From Acinetobacter pullicarnis (lineage in GTDB: Bacteria > Pseudomonadota > Gammaproteobacteria > Pseudomonadales > Moraxellaceae), in the NCBI RefSeq assembly GCF_006352475.1, contig NZ_VCMZ01000001.1:3658001-3722000 (forward strand): a stretch of DNA of 64,000 bases. The letters run 5' to 3'. Both the position numbers and the translations under genes were made by a program. The notes below the pieces were generated by a model that ran no database searches, was not told the origin of the DNA, and saw only the letters and a list, made by a program, of their open reading frames with translations. Below, one piece after another: positions 36,903-45,409 of the stretch. Position 1 is the stretch's first letter, and each line of letters opens with the position of its first letter.

Positions 36903-36951
36903 AATATCTTCGATTCGACGCATTCACTAATCTTGTGAAGCAATTTAGTTT

Positions 36952-36982
36952 AAAAAGTCCTCGCCTTTTGTGAGGATTTTTT
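36952..36982 (+). terminator. Terminator after the CDP-alcohol phosphatidyltransferase gene
   Basis: GTCCTC...GAGGAT arms around GCCTTTTGT, followed by TTTTTTAT; 50 bp after the stop. Confidence 0.7.
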
Positions 36983-37023
36983 ATATGAATAGATAGGTTC
37001 AATATGGAATGATATGAATAACA

Positions 37024-37491
37024 ATGCTGAATATTTTAAAAAGTAAACGATTGCTCACAGGCTTACTCAGTCTTTGTCTCGCCCAAACGGCTTTGGCGAC
37101 TGAACTTTCTGAAAATAATAAAGTGATGCCTCAGCTTAAAGCCGCGCTCACAGATAAAGTTTTAACTGAAGCCGAAATTATGCAAGGTGCTGATCAGACA
37201 CAGCTACTTTATCGCCACTGCATTGATGAAACCGTTGGGAAACTCAAAGCAATGTATCCAGACAGCGATGCAAAAACACTTATCGATACCGTCAATCAGT
37301 CCTGTATCTACTCCGAAGACAGCTTTAATCTCTATAGCATCTTGTTGGCGGCTGCAAGTATGAAAAAACCAATGTCAGAAAAACAAGCCGTGGTCTTTTT
37401 AGAAAATGACTACAAAAAAATAGGCCGCGATCAGGCAAGCCATGAGCAGCGTATTCAAATTTTTAAAAATGTAGGCTTAATTAAAAAATAA
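37024..37491 (+). CDS. Secreted hypothetical protein
   Basis: A 155-residue exported protein: signal peptide L-L-T-G-L-L-S-L-C-L-A-Q-T-A-L-A with cleavage near A-L-A-T. The mature part is helical, with two cysteines (R-H-C-I-D-E and Q-S-C-I-Y-S) spaced to form a disulfide. No known family is recognised. The start ATG at 37024 has no strong ribosome-binding site. It is convergent with the LysR gene. Confidence 0.7.
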   Translation: MLNILKSKRLLTGLLSLCLAQTALATELSENNKVMPQLKAALTDKVLTEAEIMQGADQTQLLYRHCIDETVGKLKAMYPDSDAKTLIDTVNQSCIYSEDSFNLYSILLAAASMKKPMSEKQAVVFLENDYKKIGRDQASHEQRIQIFKNVGLIKK

Positions 37492-37558
37492 GCTGAATTA
37501 AAAATCAGCTTAAGCCTGCTTTCCCATATTTGCTTGCCAAGATCTCTCGCGCTATTTG

Positions 37559-38446
37559 CTACAGTGGAGATAAGTTCTTTGCCATAAAGTCGATAAATAC
37601 CCGCAACTTCGGTGACAGATGTCGACTCGATGGCCACAGCACACTGAGGGTGGTTTGGCTTGGCGTATAGTCCGCTAAAATATGCTGCAACCGCCCAGTA
37701 CGTAGATGCTCCCGAATGGCGATATCGGGAATGCAGGCAATGCCAATCCCTTGTTCAGCAAAACAAATTTGCGGTTCTAAGGTATTCACCACCATGCTGG
37801 CTTTCAAATCTAATTCAATACGCTGCCCGTCACGGTACACAGGCCATGGCATTATTTTTCCACTATTTGGAATGCGATAGAGCAAAGCATTGTGCTGCGC
37901 CAAAGCCTCTGGATCGAGCGGCATGCCATGCCGGGCTAAATACTCAGGTGAGGCCACCACAATAGAACGATATTTTCCAATTTTTTTCAGCATTAAGCTC
38001 GAATCACTGTGCTCCCCGGTGCGAATCACCGCATCAAAGCCCTCTTCGACAACTTCAACCATGCGATCTGAACAATCGATCTCCAATTCAATCTCTGGAT
38101 AGCAATGTTGAAAGCTTGCCAATTTCGACATAAATAACAGCCCCAGCGAAGGTAAGCTAATTTTCAAACGGCCACTCGGCACACTTTGTGATTGCAATAA
38201 TTCTGCTTCTGCAGCACTGATCTCACAAAAAATCCGATGACAACGTGCAAGAAACAACTGCCCTTCTCCAGTCAGGGTAATACTTCGCGTGGAACGGTGA
38301 AATAAACGCACCCCCAAACGCTGTTCAAGCCGTGCAATCGACTTACTCACTGCAGACGCAGAAATACCCAGTTGCTGCCCTGCAACGGTAAAACTTCGTG
38401 CCTCGCCAGCACGTACAAAGATATCAAGCGCAACCAAACTTTCCAT
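37559..38446 (-). CDS. LysR-family transcriptional regulator
   Basis: A 295-residue regulator. The N-terminal winged helix-turn-helix reads F-V-R-A-G-E-A-R-S-F-T-V-A-G-Q-Q-L-G-I-S-A-S-A-V-S-K (helix-turn-helix at about residues 18-42), followed by the linker helix and the substrate-binding domain (V-V-A-S-P-E-Y-L-A-R-H-G typical). The ATG with AGGA six bases upstream is chosen over an ATG seven codons earlier. It is divergent from the MFS exporter gene at 38561, the usual layout for a LysR regulator controlling its neighbour. Confidence 0.92.
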   Translation of the reverse strand: MESLVALDIFVRAGEARSFTVAGQQLGISASAVSKSIARLEQRLGVRLFHRSTRSITLTGEGQLFLARCHRIFCEISAAEAELLQSQSVPSGRLKISLPSLGLLFMSKLASFQHCYPEIELEIDCSDRMVEVVEEGFDAVIRTGEHSDSSLMLKKIGKYRSIVVASPEYLARHGMPLDPEALAQHNALLYRIPNSGKIMPWPVYRDGQRIELDLKASMVVNTLEPQICFAEQGIGIACIPDIAIREHLRTGRLQHILADYTPSQTTLSVLWPSSRHLSPKLRVFIDFMAKNLSPL

Positions 38447-38560
38447 TATTTCCTCCCTGCCAAGCATAAATTAATGACAATAAAGTCATATATGTTCTGA
38501 ATATTTTCCTATTGTTCATCAATTTAAAATTAACAACAATAGCCATCTCTTTTTTTATGA

Positions 38561-39781
38561 ATGATAACAATGTCTTCTGCCACATCCTCATCGAATAGCC
38601 ATGCAGATAGTCGCTTTCGACTCCCCCTCTCCGCACTGCTTGCACTGGCATTTGCAGGATTCCTCACCCTACTCACCGAGACCATACCAGCAGGAATGTT
38701 GACGCAAATTAGTACAGGGCTTGCGGTCTCCGAAGCCTTTGCAGGCCAGTTTGTGACGCTGTATGCCATTGGTACCGTACTGACTGCCATCCCATTGATT
38801 AGCATGACACGTGCTTGGCCAAGGCGACATCTGCTGTTGGCTGCTCTCACAGGACTCTTGCTGTTTAATAGCATCACGGCCCTCACCAGCAATTATGAGC
38901 TGGCCTTGGTGTCTCGGTTTTTTGCAGGGGTTGCAGGTGGGGTAATGTGGGGCATGTTGGCTGGCTATGCACGACGTATGGTTCCCGAACATCTTAAAGG
39001 ACGCGCTCTCGCGATTGCAGGCTTGGGCAGTCCATTGGCGCTTTCTTTAGGCGTGCCTTTGGGTGCATGGCTGAGTCAAAGTATTGGTTGGCGTTTTACT
39101 TTTGCCGCTATTTCACTACTCACCATCATTGCGATTGTGTGGGTACTGTGGCGCTTGCCCAACTATGCCGGTCAATCGACACAAGATAAACCCGTCAGCA
39201 TTGCGATGGTGTTGGCCAATCCTAGTCTACGGATGGTGTTTTATGTCTTAATTCTTTGGATCTTGGCACACAATATTTTGTATACCTACATCGTGCCCTA
39301 TCTCAGCCCAATGGGTTTGGCCGCGCAAGCCGATGTGGTATTACTGATCTTTGGCGTGGCCTCGATTGCAGGTGTCTGGCTCAGTGGCATTTTCATTGAT
39401 CGGATGTTGGGACGCCTAGTCTTCCTAAATTTACTGTTATTTGCGATCGCCATGCTGTGCTTTGCAACCCTACAAGCACAGCCAATGCTGATCTTGATTG
39501 CCGTTGCAATTTGGGGACTCAGTCTCGGTGCCGCACCAGTACTCTTGCAAACCGCATGTGCGGAAGCCGCTGGAGCGCATGCCGATGTTGCACAATCCAT
39601 GTTGGTGACCGTCTGGAATCTTGCACTTGCAGTGGGTGGCATCGTGGGGGGCGTGCTACTACAAAAAGTCGGGGCATATAGCTTTCCATGGGCAATGCTG
39701 GGTTTATTGGCACTCGCCCTGGTATTGGTACAACTTTCTAAACATTATGCTTTTATCAAAGCCGTAAATGCGACTGACTAA
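38561..39781 (+). CDS. MFS efflux transporter (AraJ/DHA1-like)
   Basis: A 406-residue major-facilitator protein with twelve membrane helices. L-L-T-E-T-I-P-A-G-M-L-T-Q-I in helix 1 and S-R-F-F-A-G-V-A-G-G-V-M-W-G in helix 4 are typical of the AraJ/NepI/YdeA drug:proton antiporter group (DHA1). Loop motif A is R-A-W-P-R-R-H. Substrate not evident; sugars, purines or drugs are known for relatives. Start either ATG at 38561 or 38570 (no strong ribosome-binding site for either). Divergent from the LysR gene, 114 bp apart. Confidence 0.9.
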   Translation: MITMSSATSSSNSHADSRFRLPLSALLALAFAGFLTLLTETIPAGMLTQISTGLAVSEAFAGQFVTLYAIGTVLTAIPLISMTRAWPRRHLLLAALTGLLLFNSITALTSNYELALVSRFFAGVAGGVMWGMLAGYARRMVPEHLKGRALAIAGLGSPLALSLGVPLGAWLSQSIGWRFTFAAISLLTIIAIVWVLWRLPNYAGQSTQDKPVSIAMVLANPSLRMVFYVLILWILAHNILYTYIVPYLSPMGLAAQADVVLLIFGVASIAGVWLSGIFIDRMLGRLVFLNLLLFAIAMLCFATLQAQPMLILIAVAIWGLSLGAAPVLLQTACAEAAGAHADVAQSMLVTVWNLALAVGGIVGGVLLQKVGAYSFPWAMLGLLALALVLVQLSKHYAFIKAVNATD

Positions 39782-39807
39782 ATCAAACCGTATTTTGCAT
39801 ATGTAAA

Positions 39808-39837
39808 AACAAATCCCCGTCATGACGGGGATTTGTT
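39808..39837. terminator. Bidirectional terminator between MFS and DUF1090 genes
   Basis: A perfect 30-bp palindrome, AACAAATCCCCGTCA and its complement, between convergent genes. Confidence 0.8.
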
Positions 39838-39862
39838 ATGTTCAAACCAAAGCAGATAACGA

Positions 39863-40072
39863 CTACTTTTTGACGTAACGTGCACATTTCATATTCACGT
39901 TGGCAATTGCCCGTTCTAAGCCGCGAATACGATAGGTATTATTATATTTTTTGGCATAAACCAATTGCTGTTCAAGTTTTTGCTTTTTAATTTCACACGA
40001 TCTCGCATCATAGGCAAAGGCCTGAACAGAAAATAAAGAAACCGCAATAAGTAATAATGATTTAATTAACAT
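39863..40072 (-). CDS. Short DUF1090-like periplasmic protein
   Basis: A 69-residue exported protein: signal peptide MLIKSLLLIAVSLFSVQAFA, then about 49 mature residues C-E-I-K-K-Q-K-L-E-Q-Q-L-x-Y-A-K ... N-T-Y-R-I-R-G-L-E-R-A-I-A-N-V and a final cysteine in M-K-C-A. This matches the first half of DUF1090 (E. coli YqjC, about twice as long), so it lacks the long C-terminal coiled coil. Function unknown. TGGGAGTTTC lies before the start. Confidence 0.75.
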   Translation of the reverse strand: MLIKSLLLIAVSLFSVQAFAYDARSCEIKKQKLEQQLVYAKKYNNTYRIRGLERAIANVNMKCARYVKK

Positions 40073-40459
40073 TCAAAGAAACTCCCAATAAACCAAAAGC
40101 TGAGACAAGTTTAATCATTCATTATGGTTTAAAAACGTACTTACTCAAGCCTATTGTAAAGATATATTAAAATATAGGTTTTATTTTTTTATTTTAAATC
40201 CTTTATATTCATCTATAAAAATATAACTTTATCTTGTTATACAGTGACTTTGAATCCTCTTTTATATTTTACTCAATATCAAGTTTTTAAATAATATCTT
40301 CACAATGTTTTTTCATTATTTAAATATTCGCCGGTGATGCACACTGTCAAAACACCTAAATACAGCTGCATACTGATACGAGATAGTTTTTCCGAATCTG
40401 GCTTTCAATCATCAACGCATGCCTTTATCATCAAGGCAGTTTATTTTTAGAGAATTGTT
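40073..40459. other. AT-rich divergent gap, no gene seen
   Basis: A 387-bp gap between the DUF1090 gene (minus) and the FrnE-like gene (plus). No coding frame; promoters of both genes must lie here, but no clear pair stands out. Confidence 0.5.
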
Positions 40460-41152
40460 ATGCGCGTTGATATTTGGTCTGATGTGGTTTGTCCCTTTTG
40501 CTATATTGGCAAAAAACGTTTAGAAGCTGCAGCCGAACAACTTGAGATAAACCTAGAATTGCATTGGCACAGCTTTCAGCTTGATCCAAATGCCGAGCCG
40601 CTTTCCCAACTTTCAAATGCCGCGTACTTGGCTGAAAAATATAACCGTACCCTCGATGAAGTTGAAGCAATGCAAGCCGATATTGCACAACTAGCCAAAG
40701 CAGAAGGCCTCGAATTTAACTGGGAAAATATGAAGCCTGGTAATACGTTCAATGCACATCGCATTATTCATATGGCACAGAGCAAAGGACTGGGTACCGC
40801 AGCACAAAATGCTTTCTTCTATAGTGTACTGACCGAAGGTTTGGCGATTGATTCACGTGAAACCCTCGAAGATATCGCTGCGCGTATTGGTTTAAATCCA
40901 GTTGAAGTAGACGATGTTTTAGACTCAAATGAATTTGCTGAGTTTGTTGAGTTCGATCAAGACTTGGCAAACAATCAACTCAAAGTAACCGGTGTACCTT
41001 TCTTTGTGTTCAATCAACGGATCGCTTTGGCCGGTGCACAACCACAAGAAGTCTTTGTGCAAGTTTTAGAAAAAGCCTTGGCCCTGCCTGAACAAATTGA
41101 GACTGAAGACACGGCATCCGAAGATCTAGATCAACAAGACCCACAAAACTAG
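40460..41152 (+). CDS. DsbA/FrnE-family thiol oxidoreductase, copy A
   Basis: A 230-residue thioredoxin-fold protein of the FrnE branch of DsbA-like proteins. The active-site C-P-F-C lies at residues 11-14 (M-R-V-D-I-W-S-D-V-V-C-P-F-C-Y-I-G-K-K-R). N-T-F-N-A-H-R and the cis-proline loop T-G-V-P-F-F-V-F-N are conserved. There is no signal peptide, so it is cytosolic. The tail is acidic (E-T-E-D-T-A-S-E-D) and lacks the extra C-x4-C motif that copy B has at 46 kb. A perfect 15-bp-stem terminator follows. Confidence 0.92.
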   Translation: MRVDIWSDVVCPFCYIGKKRLEAAAEQLEINLELHWHSFQLDPNAEPLSQLSNAAYLAEKYNRTLDEVEAMQADIAQLAKAEGLEFNWENMKPGNTFNAHRIIHMAQSKGLGTAAQNAFFYSVLTEGLAIDSRETLEDIAARIGLNPVEVDDVLDSNEFAEFVEFDQDLANNQLKVTGVPFFVFNQRIALAGAQPQEVFVQVLEKALALPEQIETEDTASEDLDQQDPQN

Positions 41153-41209
41153 TCCTAAATAGTTGATTAACAAAACAAATAGTGATTAAAAAAAGTAAGT
41201 AATCACATC

Positions 41210-41250
41210 TCCCCCCCTGTTTTACTCCCCTAAAACAGGGGGGGATTTTT
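41210..41250 (+). terminator. Very strong terminator after FrnE copy A
   Basis: TCCCCCCCTGTTTTA (41210-41224) and TAAAACAGGGGGGGA (41231-41245) pair perfectly over 15 bases, loop CTCCCC, then TTTTT. It is G/C-homopolymer-rich like the dispersed palindromes but does not share their core. Confidence 0.9.
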
Positions 41251-41995
41251 AAATAACCCATCCAAACACTGATATTATAAAAAATAATTTATTATATAAA
41301 ACTAAAAATTAAATATACTCAATAAAATTTAAAGCATCCAAATTTTTAAAAATAATACTTCCCGCAAAAAAACCAACCACAGCACCCCAAAAATTAGGAT
41401 CAACTCGCAAAATAAAAATAGCCCCAATGTAAATTAAAACTAATCAATATTCACTTTGGCTGCTTAGGCTAAAATCCTCTAAGCTAAGCGAGCTCTCGCA
41501 TTGCTTATTGTACAAAATCATTTTATTTCCCAAGATAACGCACATAAAACCGCATTAAATGTGTTTTTTAAGCAAAATCCATATAGAAAAAGCCTAAAAA
41601 AACAAAGCAAAAGTGACCTATAACCAAAATCCTGAACATACGCATTCATCATATAACAGGCCAACGTCCCAAGCAGCAATCATTTAAAAAATCTAACAAG
41701 TACTGTAAGGCCACTTTATTTTAAAGCAGACAACCCCCCTAGAATAAATCATTATTTTTATTTAAATTACAAACAACATAAAATAAGAAACCCATCTAGA
41801 ATTAAAATAGATTCAATTTATTAAAAATAAGATAAAATTAAAATAATACCTGCCAGCTAAAATACTAAAAAAAATAAGTTTTAAATAAAAAATTTAAATA
41901 AAATATAAAAAATTAAATAAAGTTTCTAATTATGCATAAAAAACAATAAAGATTTTCTTTTAAATAAACATGTTAAATATATGATCAAAATTTGT
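41251..41995. other. AT-rich 0.75-kb gap, no gene seen
   Basis: Very AT-rich, with stops in all frames. The stretch 41750-41960 is almost pure A/T with repeated TAAAATA/AAATTAAAA-like words. No hairpin, repeat or RNA gene recognised except short A-runs. It may hold degraded sequence or serve as an upstream AT-rich promoter region for the M-box transcript. Confidence 0.5.
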
Positions 41996-42025
41996 TTGGC
42001 ATTGTGAAATTTATGTGCTTATAAT
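41996..42025 (+). promoter_or_regulatory. Promoter of the M-box/corA transcript
   Basis: TTGGCA (41996-42001) and TATAAT (42020-42025) with an 18-bp spacer, about 20 bp before the riboswitch. This is the best sigma-70-type promoter in the window. Confidence 0.75.
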
Positions 42026-42045
42026 CCGCCCCAACAAATTGCAAA

Positions 42046-42300
42046 TTAACCTCGTTAGGTGAGGCTCCTGTACGGAGACATGCTACTGCCCAGAAACGTC
42101 CAAAGACGCCAACGGGTTTGAACAGAAACTATCGAATTAAGGTGGTTTATAACGTAGCTAGGGTGTGAAATTAAATTCAGCCCTTATGCCGTACAGTGCT
42201 AAAGCTCAATGATTTGGGGTAATGGCACGGCGTTCTATTGTCTAAATTTAGGCAAAGATCGGCCGTGTCAGCGCACAACTGTCGCTGTGAAAGTGATGGC
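42046..42300 (+). ncRNA. M-box (ykoK) magnesium riboswitch
   Basis: The conserved M-box words are all there in order: GTTAGGTGAGGCTCCTGTA, GGAGACA, GCTACTGCCCAGAAACGTC, AAAGACGCCAACGGGTT, TATCGAATTAAGGTGG, GCTAAAGCTCAATGATT, GGGTAATGGCACGGCGTT, TGTCTAAATTTAGGCAAAG. The aptamer folds compactly when several Mg2+ are bound and then favours the downstream terminator, so the genes are off when Mg2+ is ample. It is followed by an intrinsic terminator and three CorA-family genes, which fits exactly. Confidence 0.95.
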
Positions 42301-42301
42301 T

Positions 42302-42338
42302 AAGCACGCCCCCAAGATTATTGGAGGCGTGCTTTTTT
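42302..42338 (+). terminator. Expression-platform terminator of the M-box
   Basis: AAGCACGCC-C-CCAA pairs with TTGG-A-GGCGTGCTT (one mismatch), loop GATTA, then TTTTT. It lies right after the aptamer and before the first corA gene, the standard place for a Mg2+-controlled terminator. Confidence 0.9.
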
Positions 42339-42346
42339 ATTGCCTA

Positions 42347-42384
42347 TTCAAAAATCAATGTCGTTCCGACACCGATTTTTTGAA
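42347..42384 (+). other. Second hairpin between riboswitch terminator and corA
   Basis: TTCAAAAATCAATGTCG and its near-complement GACACCGATTTTTTGAA form a 17-base stem with small mismatches and a TTCC loop, nine bases past the terminator T-run. The long stem keeps A and T runs inside the arms. It could be a second, leaky stop, or an RNA-stability or processing element. Confidence 0.6.
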
Positions 42385-42457
42385 GATTAAAATGAGCCAA
42401 AGCAGATTCCGCTTGAAATCTGTTACTCATGCACGGTTACAGTAAGGAGTTTTAAAC

Positions 42458-43390
42458 ATGTTTAAAACTGAACAAAGCCCATTGTGCTTGCAAGATCAAC
42501 AGCCCATAACAGCAAATACGCTGTGGCTAAAATTGATCAATCCAAATCCTGCAGAAATCAGTGATTTTGCTGAAAAATATGATATTCCTCGTGAATTTAT
42601 TGAGGCGGTGCTTGACCCGCATGCCATTGCACGTATTCAACAGCAGCAAAATACCACGTTGATCCTGAGCCATTTACCGCTAGAACATTTGGGTGAAACG
42701 CATTCTGCATTTAGCACTCAAGCATTTGGTCTGATCATTGGCCCGCAATATGTGCTGATGGTTTGTGCCAATGAACATATAATTTTTGATCGCATGTTGC
42801 AGCACCACTTAACCGAGCAAAACCAATACCCGCTTAGCTATTTTATCTTTCGTTTATTGGAACTGGTCGCAGATCAATTCATCTATGCCACCAAAGTGGT
42901 CAATCAACGGGTTGTTGAAGTCGAAGAAGAACTCAAAAAATCGATTAAGAACAAACAAATTTTTACGCTACTCAAGCACAGTAAAAGCCTAAACCGCTTT
43001 ACCAATGCGTTAAAAGGCAACAGTAAAGTACTGACTGCACTGCATACACAACCACGTTTTGCAAGCTCAGAAGCTGCTGATTATCTGCTATTAAACGTTA
43101 TGGTTGAAACCGAACAAGCAAGCGCGATGGCTGAAATTCACAATATCAATTTGTGTAACTTAATGGATGCCTACTCTGCTGCCATTGAGAATAATCTCAG
43201 TTTGCTGGTTCAGTATTTATCTATTTACGTGATTGTTGGTGCGATTCCACTGGGCATTGCCAGTTTATTTGGCATGAACACTCCCTTGCCCATGCAAGAA
43301 AACCCCTATGCCCTGGTCTACTTGGCCCTCATCAGTGTGGTCATCACCACCTTGATGATTTTCTACTTTAAAAAACGCCAAATTATCTAA
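42458..43390 (+). CDS. CorA-family divalent metal transporter, first of three
   Basis: A 310-residue CorA-type protein: a large N-terminal cytoplasmic domain, long helices (about residues 120-250) and two C-terminal membrane helices. The selectivity motif G-M-N lies at the end of helix 1 (S-L-F-G-M-N-T-P-L-P). The C-terminus is basic (Y-F-K-K-R-Q). CorA pentamers take up Mg2+ (and Co2+, Ni2+). AGGAG lies eight bases before the ATG. It is the first gene behind the M-box riboswitch, so it should be induced by Mg2+ starvation. The second corA-like gene begins 18 bp after it. Confidence 0.93.
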   Translation: MFKTEQSPLCLQDQQPITANTLWLKLINPNPAEISDFAEKYDIPREFIEAVLDPHAIARIQQQQNTTLILSHLPLEHLGETHSAFSTQAFGLIIGPQYVLMVCANEHIIFDRMLQHHLTEQNQYPLSYFIFRLLELVADQFIYATKVVNQRVVEVEEELKKSIKNKQIFTLLKHSKSLNRFTNALKGNSKVLTALHTQPRFASSEAADYLLLNVMVETEQASAMAEIHNINLCNLMDAYSAAIENNLSLLVQYLSIYVIVGAIPLGIASLFGMNTPLPMQENPYALVYLALISVVITTLMIFYFKKRQII

Positions 43391-43408
43391 GTCCTGACGG
43401 AGCGCACC

Positions 43409-44362
43409 ATGTTAAAAATATACCAAAGCAATGCCCAAGGCAGCCTGATTGAAACAAGCGAAATTGAACACAACAGCCTCATTTATTTGGTTAATCCAAG
43501 CAAAGATGAAATTTTGCAAGTGGCCATGCAACTCAATATTCCCAAAGCCTTCTTCCGTGATTCTTTAGACAAAAATGAACGTCCACGCATTGAGAAAGAC
43601 AAAGATGCCTTGCTGATCGTCCTCAATACGCCTTTTATGGCAAAAGAAGATGCCAATCAAAATGTGGTGCCCTACCAAACCAGCCCAATTGGTATTATTC
43701 ATACTGAAAATAATTTAATTATTGTTTCTCGGCAGCAACTTCCAATCTTAAATGATTTGATTGCGGGTCAATATGGCATGTTCCAAAGCTATATGAAAAC
43801 CCGAATTAGCCTGTTGCTGTTTAAAGCGGTGGCTGAATCTTATAATCAATATCTCACCCAAATTAATAAAAAGATTAGTGAGCTACAACAGAAACTCAAA
43901 AGTGCTTATCGCAATCATGAGTTATTCGGTTTAATTAATTTAAATAAGAGTTTGGTGTTTTTCTCCACCTCACTCAGTGCCATGACGATTTTGTATAAAC
44001 GTATGATGGATGGTCATGACATTAAAATTCATGCCGAAGAGAAAAATCGTCTGGAAGATATTTTAATCGATATTCGTCAAGCAGCAGAAATCACAGAAAT
44101 GCGACGTGAAAGTTTAAGTAACCTCATGGATGCTTATGCCGCGATTATTCATAACAACTTAAACTCGGTCTTAAAAATGCTGACCACCGTGGCGATTGTG
44201 ATGATTATTCCGACCATGCTTGGCAGTGTTTTCTCTATGAACGTGGCCTTGCCGCATGAAGAAGAATGGATAACCACCGTGGTGGTTGCTGGGCTGATGT
44301 TGGTCACTGTCTCTGTATTACTGATGCTGTTCTACAAGAAAAAATACCTGCGTGTGCGATGA
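43409..44362 (+). CDS. CorA-family protein with SMN instead of GMN, second of three
   Basis: A 317-residue CorA-family protein with the same layout as its neighbours. D-K-N-E-R-P-R-I-E resembles D-L-D-E-R-P-R-F-E of the third gene. At the pore motif the sequence is V-F-S-M-N-V-A-L-P, so the first Gly of GMN is Ser (codon TCT). In studied CorA proteins changes in GMN usually abolish Mg2+ transport. It may be selective for another ion, a modulating subunit, or an exporter-like member. CGGAG lies before the ATG; 18 bp after the first gene. Confidence 0.9.
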   Translation: MLKIYQSNAQGSLIETSEIEHNSLIYLVNPSKDEILQVAMQLNIPKAFFRDSLDKNERPRIEKDKDALLIVLNTPFMAKEDANQNVVPYQTSPIGIIHTENNLIIVSRQQLPILNDLIAGQYGMFQSYMKTRISLLLFKAVAESYNQYLTQINKKISELQQKLKSAYRNHELFGLINLNKSLVFFSTSLSAMTILYKRMMDGHDIKIHAEEKNRLEDILIDIRQAAEITEMRRESLSNLMDAYAAIIHNNLNSVLKMLTTVAIVMIIPTMLGSVFSMNVALPHEEEWITTVVVAGLMLVTVSVLLMLFYKKKYLRVR

Positions 44363-44434
44363 ACTGCGGATCTGCAGTCAACACGCCATTTTATTTCTTT
44401 AGAACACCGATCTCCAAGCATTTATAGAGTACAG

Positions 44435-45409
44435 ATGATGATTCATATTTATCGCAACACCCCAAACCAACATAATTCAGGCAATAATCCAGCACATAAT
44501 CATTGCAATGTGTCCGCAAATGCGTTGGCTTGGCTAGAAAGTGCGGATGCAACCACGGAAAATATCGAAAAGTTAGCCCATGATTTCAATCTTCCGGCTG
44601 ATTTCCTCACCGATGCCTTAGACCTCGATGAGCGTCCGCGATTTGAGCAACAAGGAGATCGCACCCTGATAATGATTCATGTGCCCTATGATCAAGTCGA
44701 TGTGCAACATCATTATGATGCGGTTAAATATCGCACCATCCCTTTGGCCATGATTATTAGCCCAGAATATTTCATCACTGTCTGCAAAGAAGAAACCGCT
44801 TTTCAGCCCAACTTCTTTAAGCATCTCAATGCGACAGCAGCACAATCTAGCCAAGCACAAGCGGCCTTAAACGTGTTGGCCAAAACTGCTGAAGACTATA
44901 GTAAGTTTGTGCAGCATATTGAACGTTCGATTAGCAATGCAGAAGATGAGTTATCGCGCTCTTATCGCAACCAAGAACTCTATGCCCTGTTGTATTTAAA
45001 TGAAAGTTTGCTTTATGTGACCACGTCTTTAAAACAATTGCTACAAGTCGTGCGAAAAGCAGATTTGAAAATGGCGGTAATACATCAGCAAGAGGATCAG
45101 GCCCTCTATGCACATAGCTTAATTGAGCTCGAACAAGTCGCTGCTGTTGCAGAAATTAATCAACTCAACTTAAACAATGTGATGGATGCTTATGGCAATG
45201 TGATCCAAAACAACGTCAGTCATGTGGTGAAATTACTGACCGCAGTCACCATTGTCTTGTCTATTCCAACGCTGATCGCCAGTGTCTATGGCATGAACGT
45301 GCCACTGCCTTTTCAAGAAGCCGACCATGCCTTTAGTGTCATTGTTGTGGCGATGGTGGTGTCTAGTGCCTTAGTGGCCTATTACTTCCATAAGAAGCAG
45401 TATTTTTAA
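44435..45409 (+). CDS. CorA-family divalent metal transporter, third of three
   Basis: A 324-residue CorA-family protein with an intact pore motif, V-Y-G-M-N-V-P-L-P, two C-terminal membrane helices and the basic tail H-K-K-Q-Y-F. The N-terminus is extended by about 20 residues rich in Asn and His (Y-R-N-T-P-N-Q-H-N-S-G-N-N-P-A-H-N-H), absent from the other two and possibly metal-binding. Start either of two adjacent ATGs (44435, 44438); no strong ribosome-binding site. It is 72 bp after the second gene, same strand, so probably part of the M-box operon. Confidence 0.9.
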   Translation: MMIHIYRNTPNQHNSGNNPAHNHCNVSANALAWLESADATTENIEKLAHDFNLPADFLTDALDLDERPRFEQQGDRTLIMIHVPYDQVDVQHHYDAVKYRTIPLAMIISPEYFITVCKEETAFQPNFFKHLNATAAQSSQAQAALNVLAKTAEDYSKFVQHIERSISNAEDELSRSYRNQELYALLYLNESLLYVTTSLKQLLQVVRKADLKMAVIHQQEDQALYAHSLIELEQVAAVAEINQLNLNNVMDAYGNVIQNNVSHVVKLLTAVTIVLSIPTLIASVYGMNVPLPFQEADHAFSVIVVAMVVSSALVAYYFHKKQYF

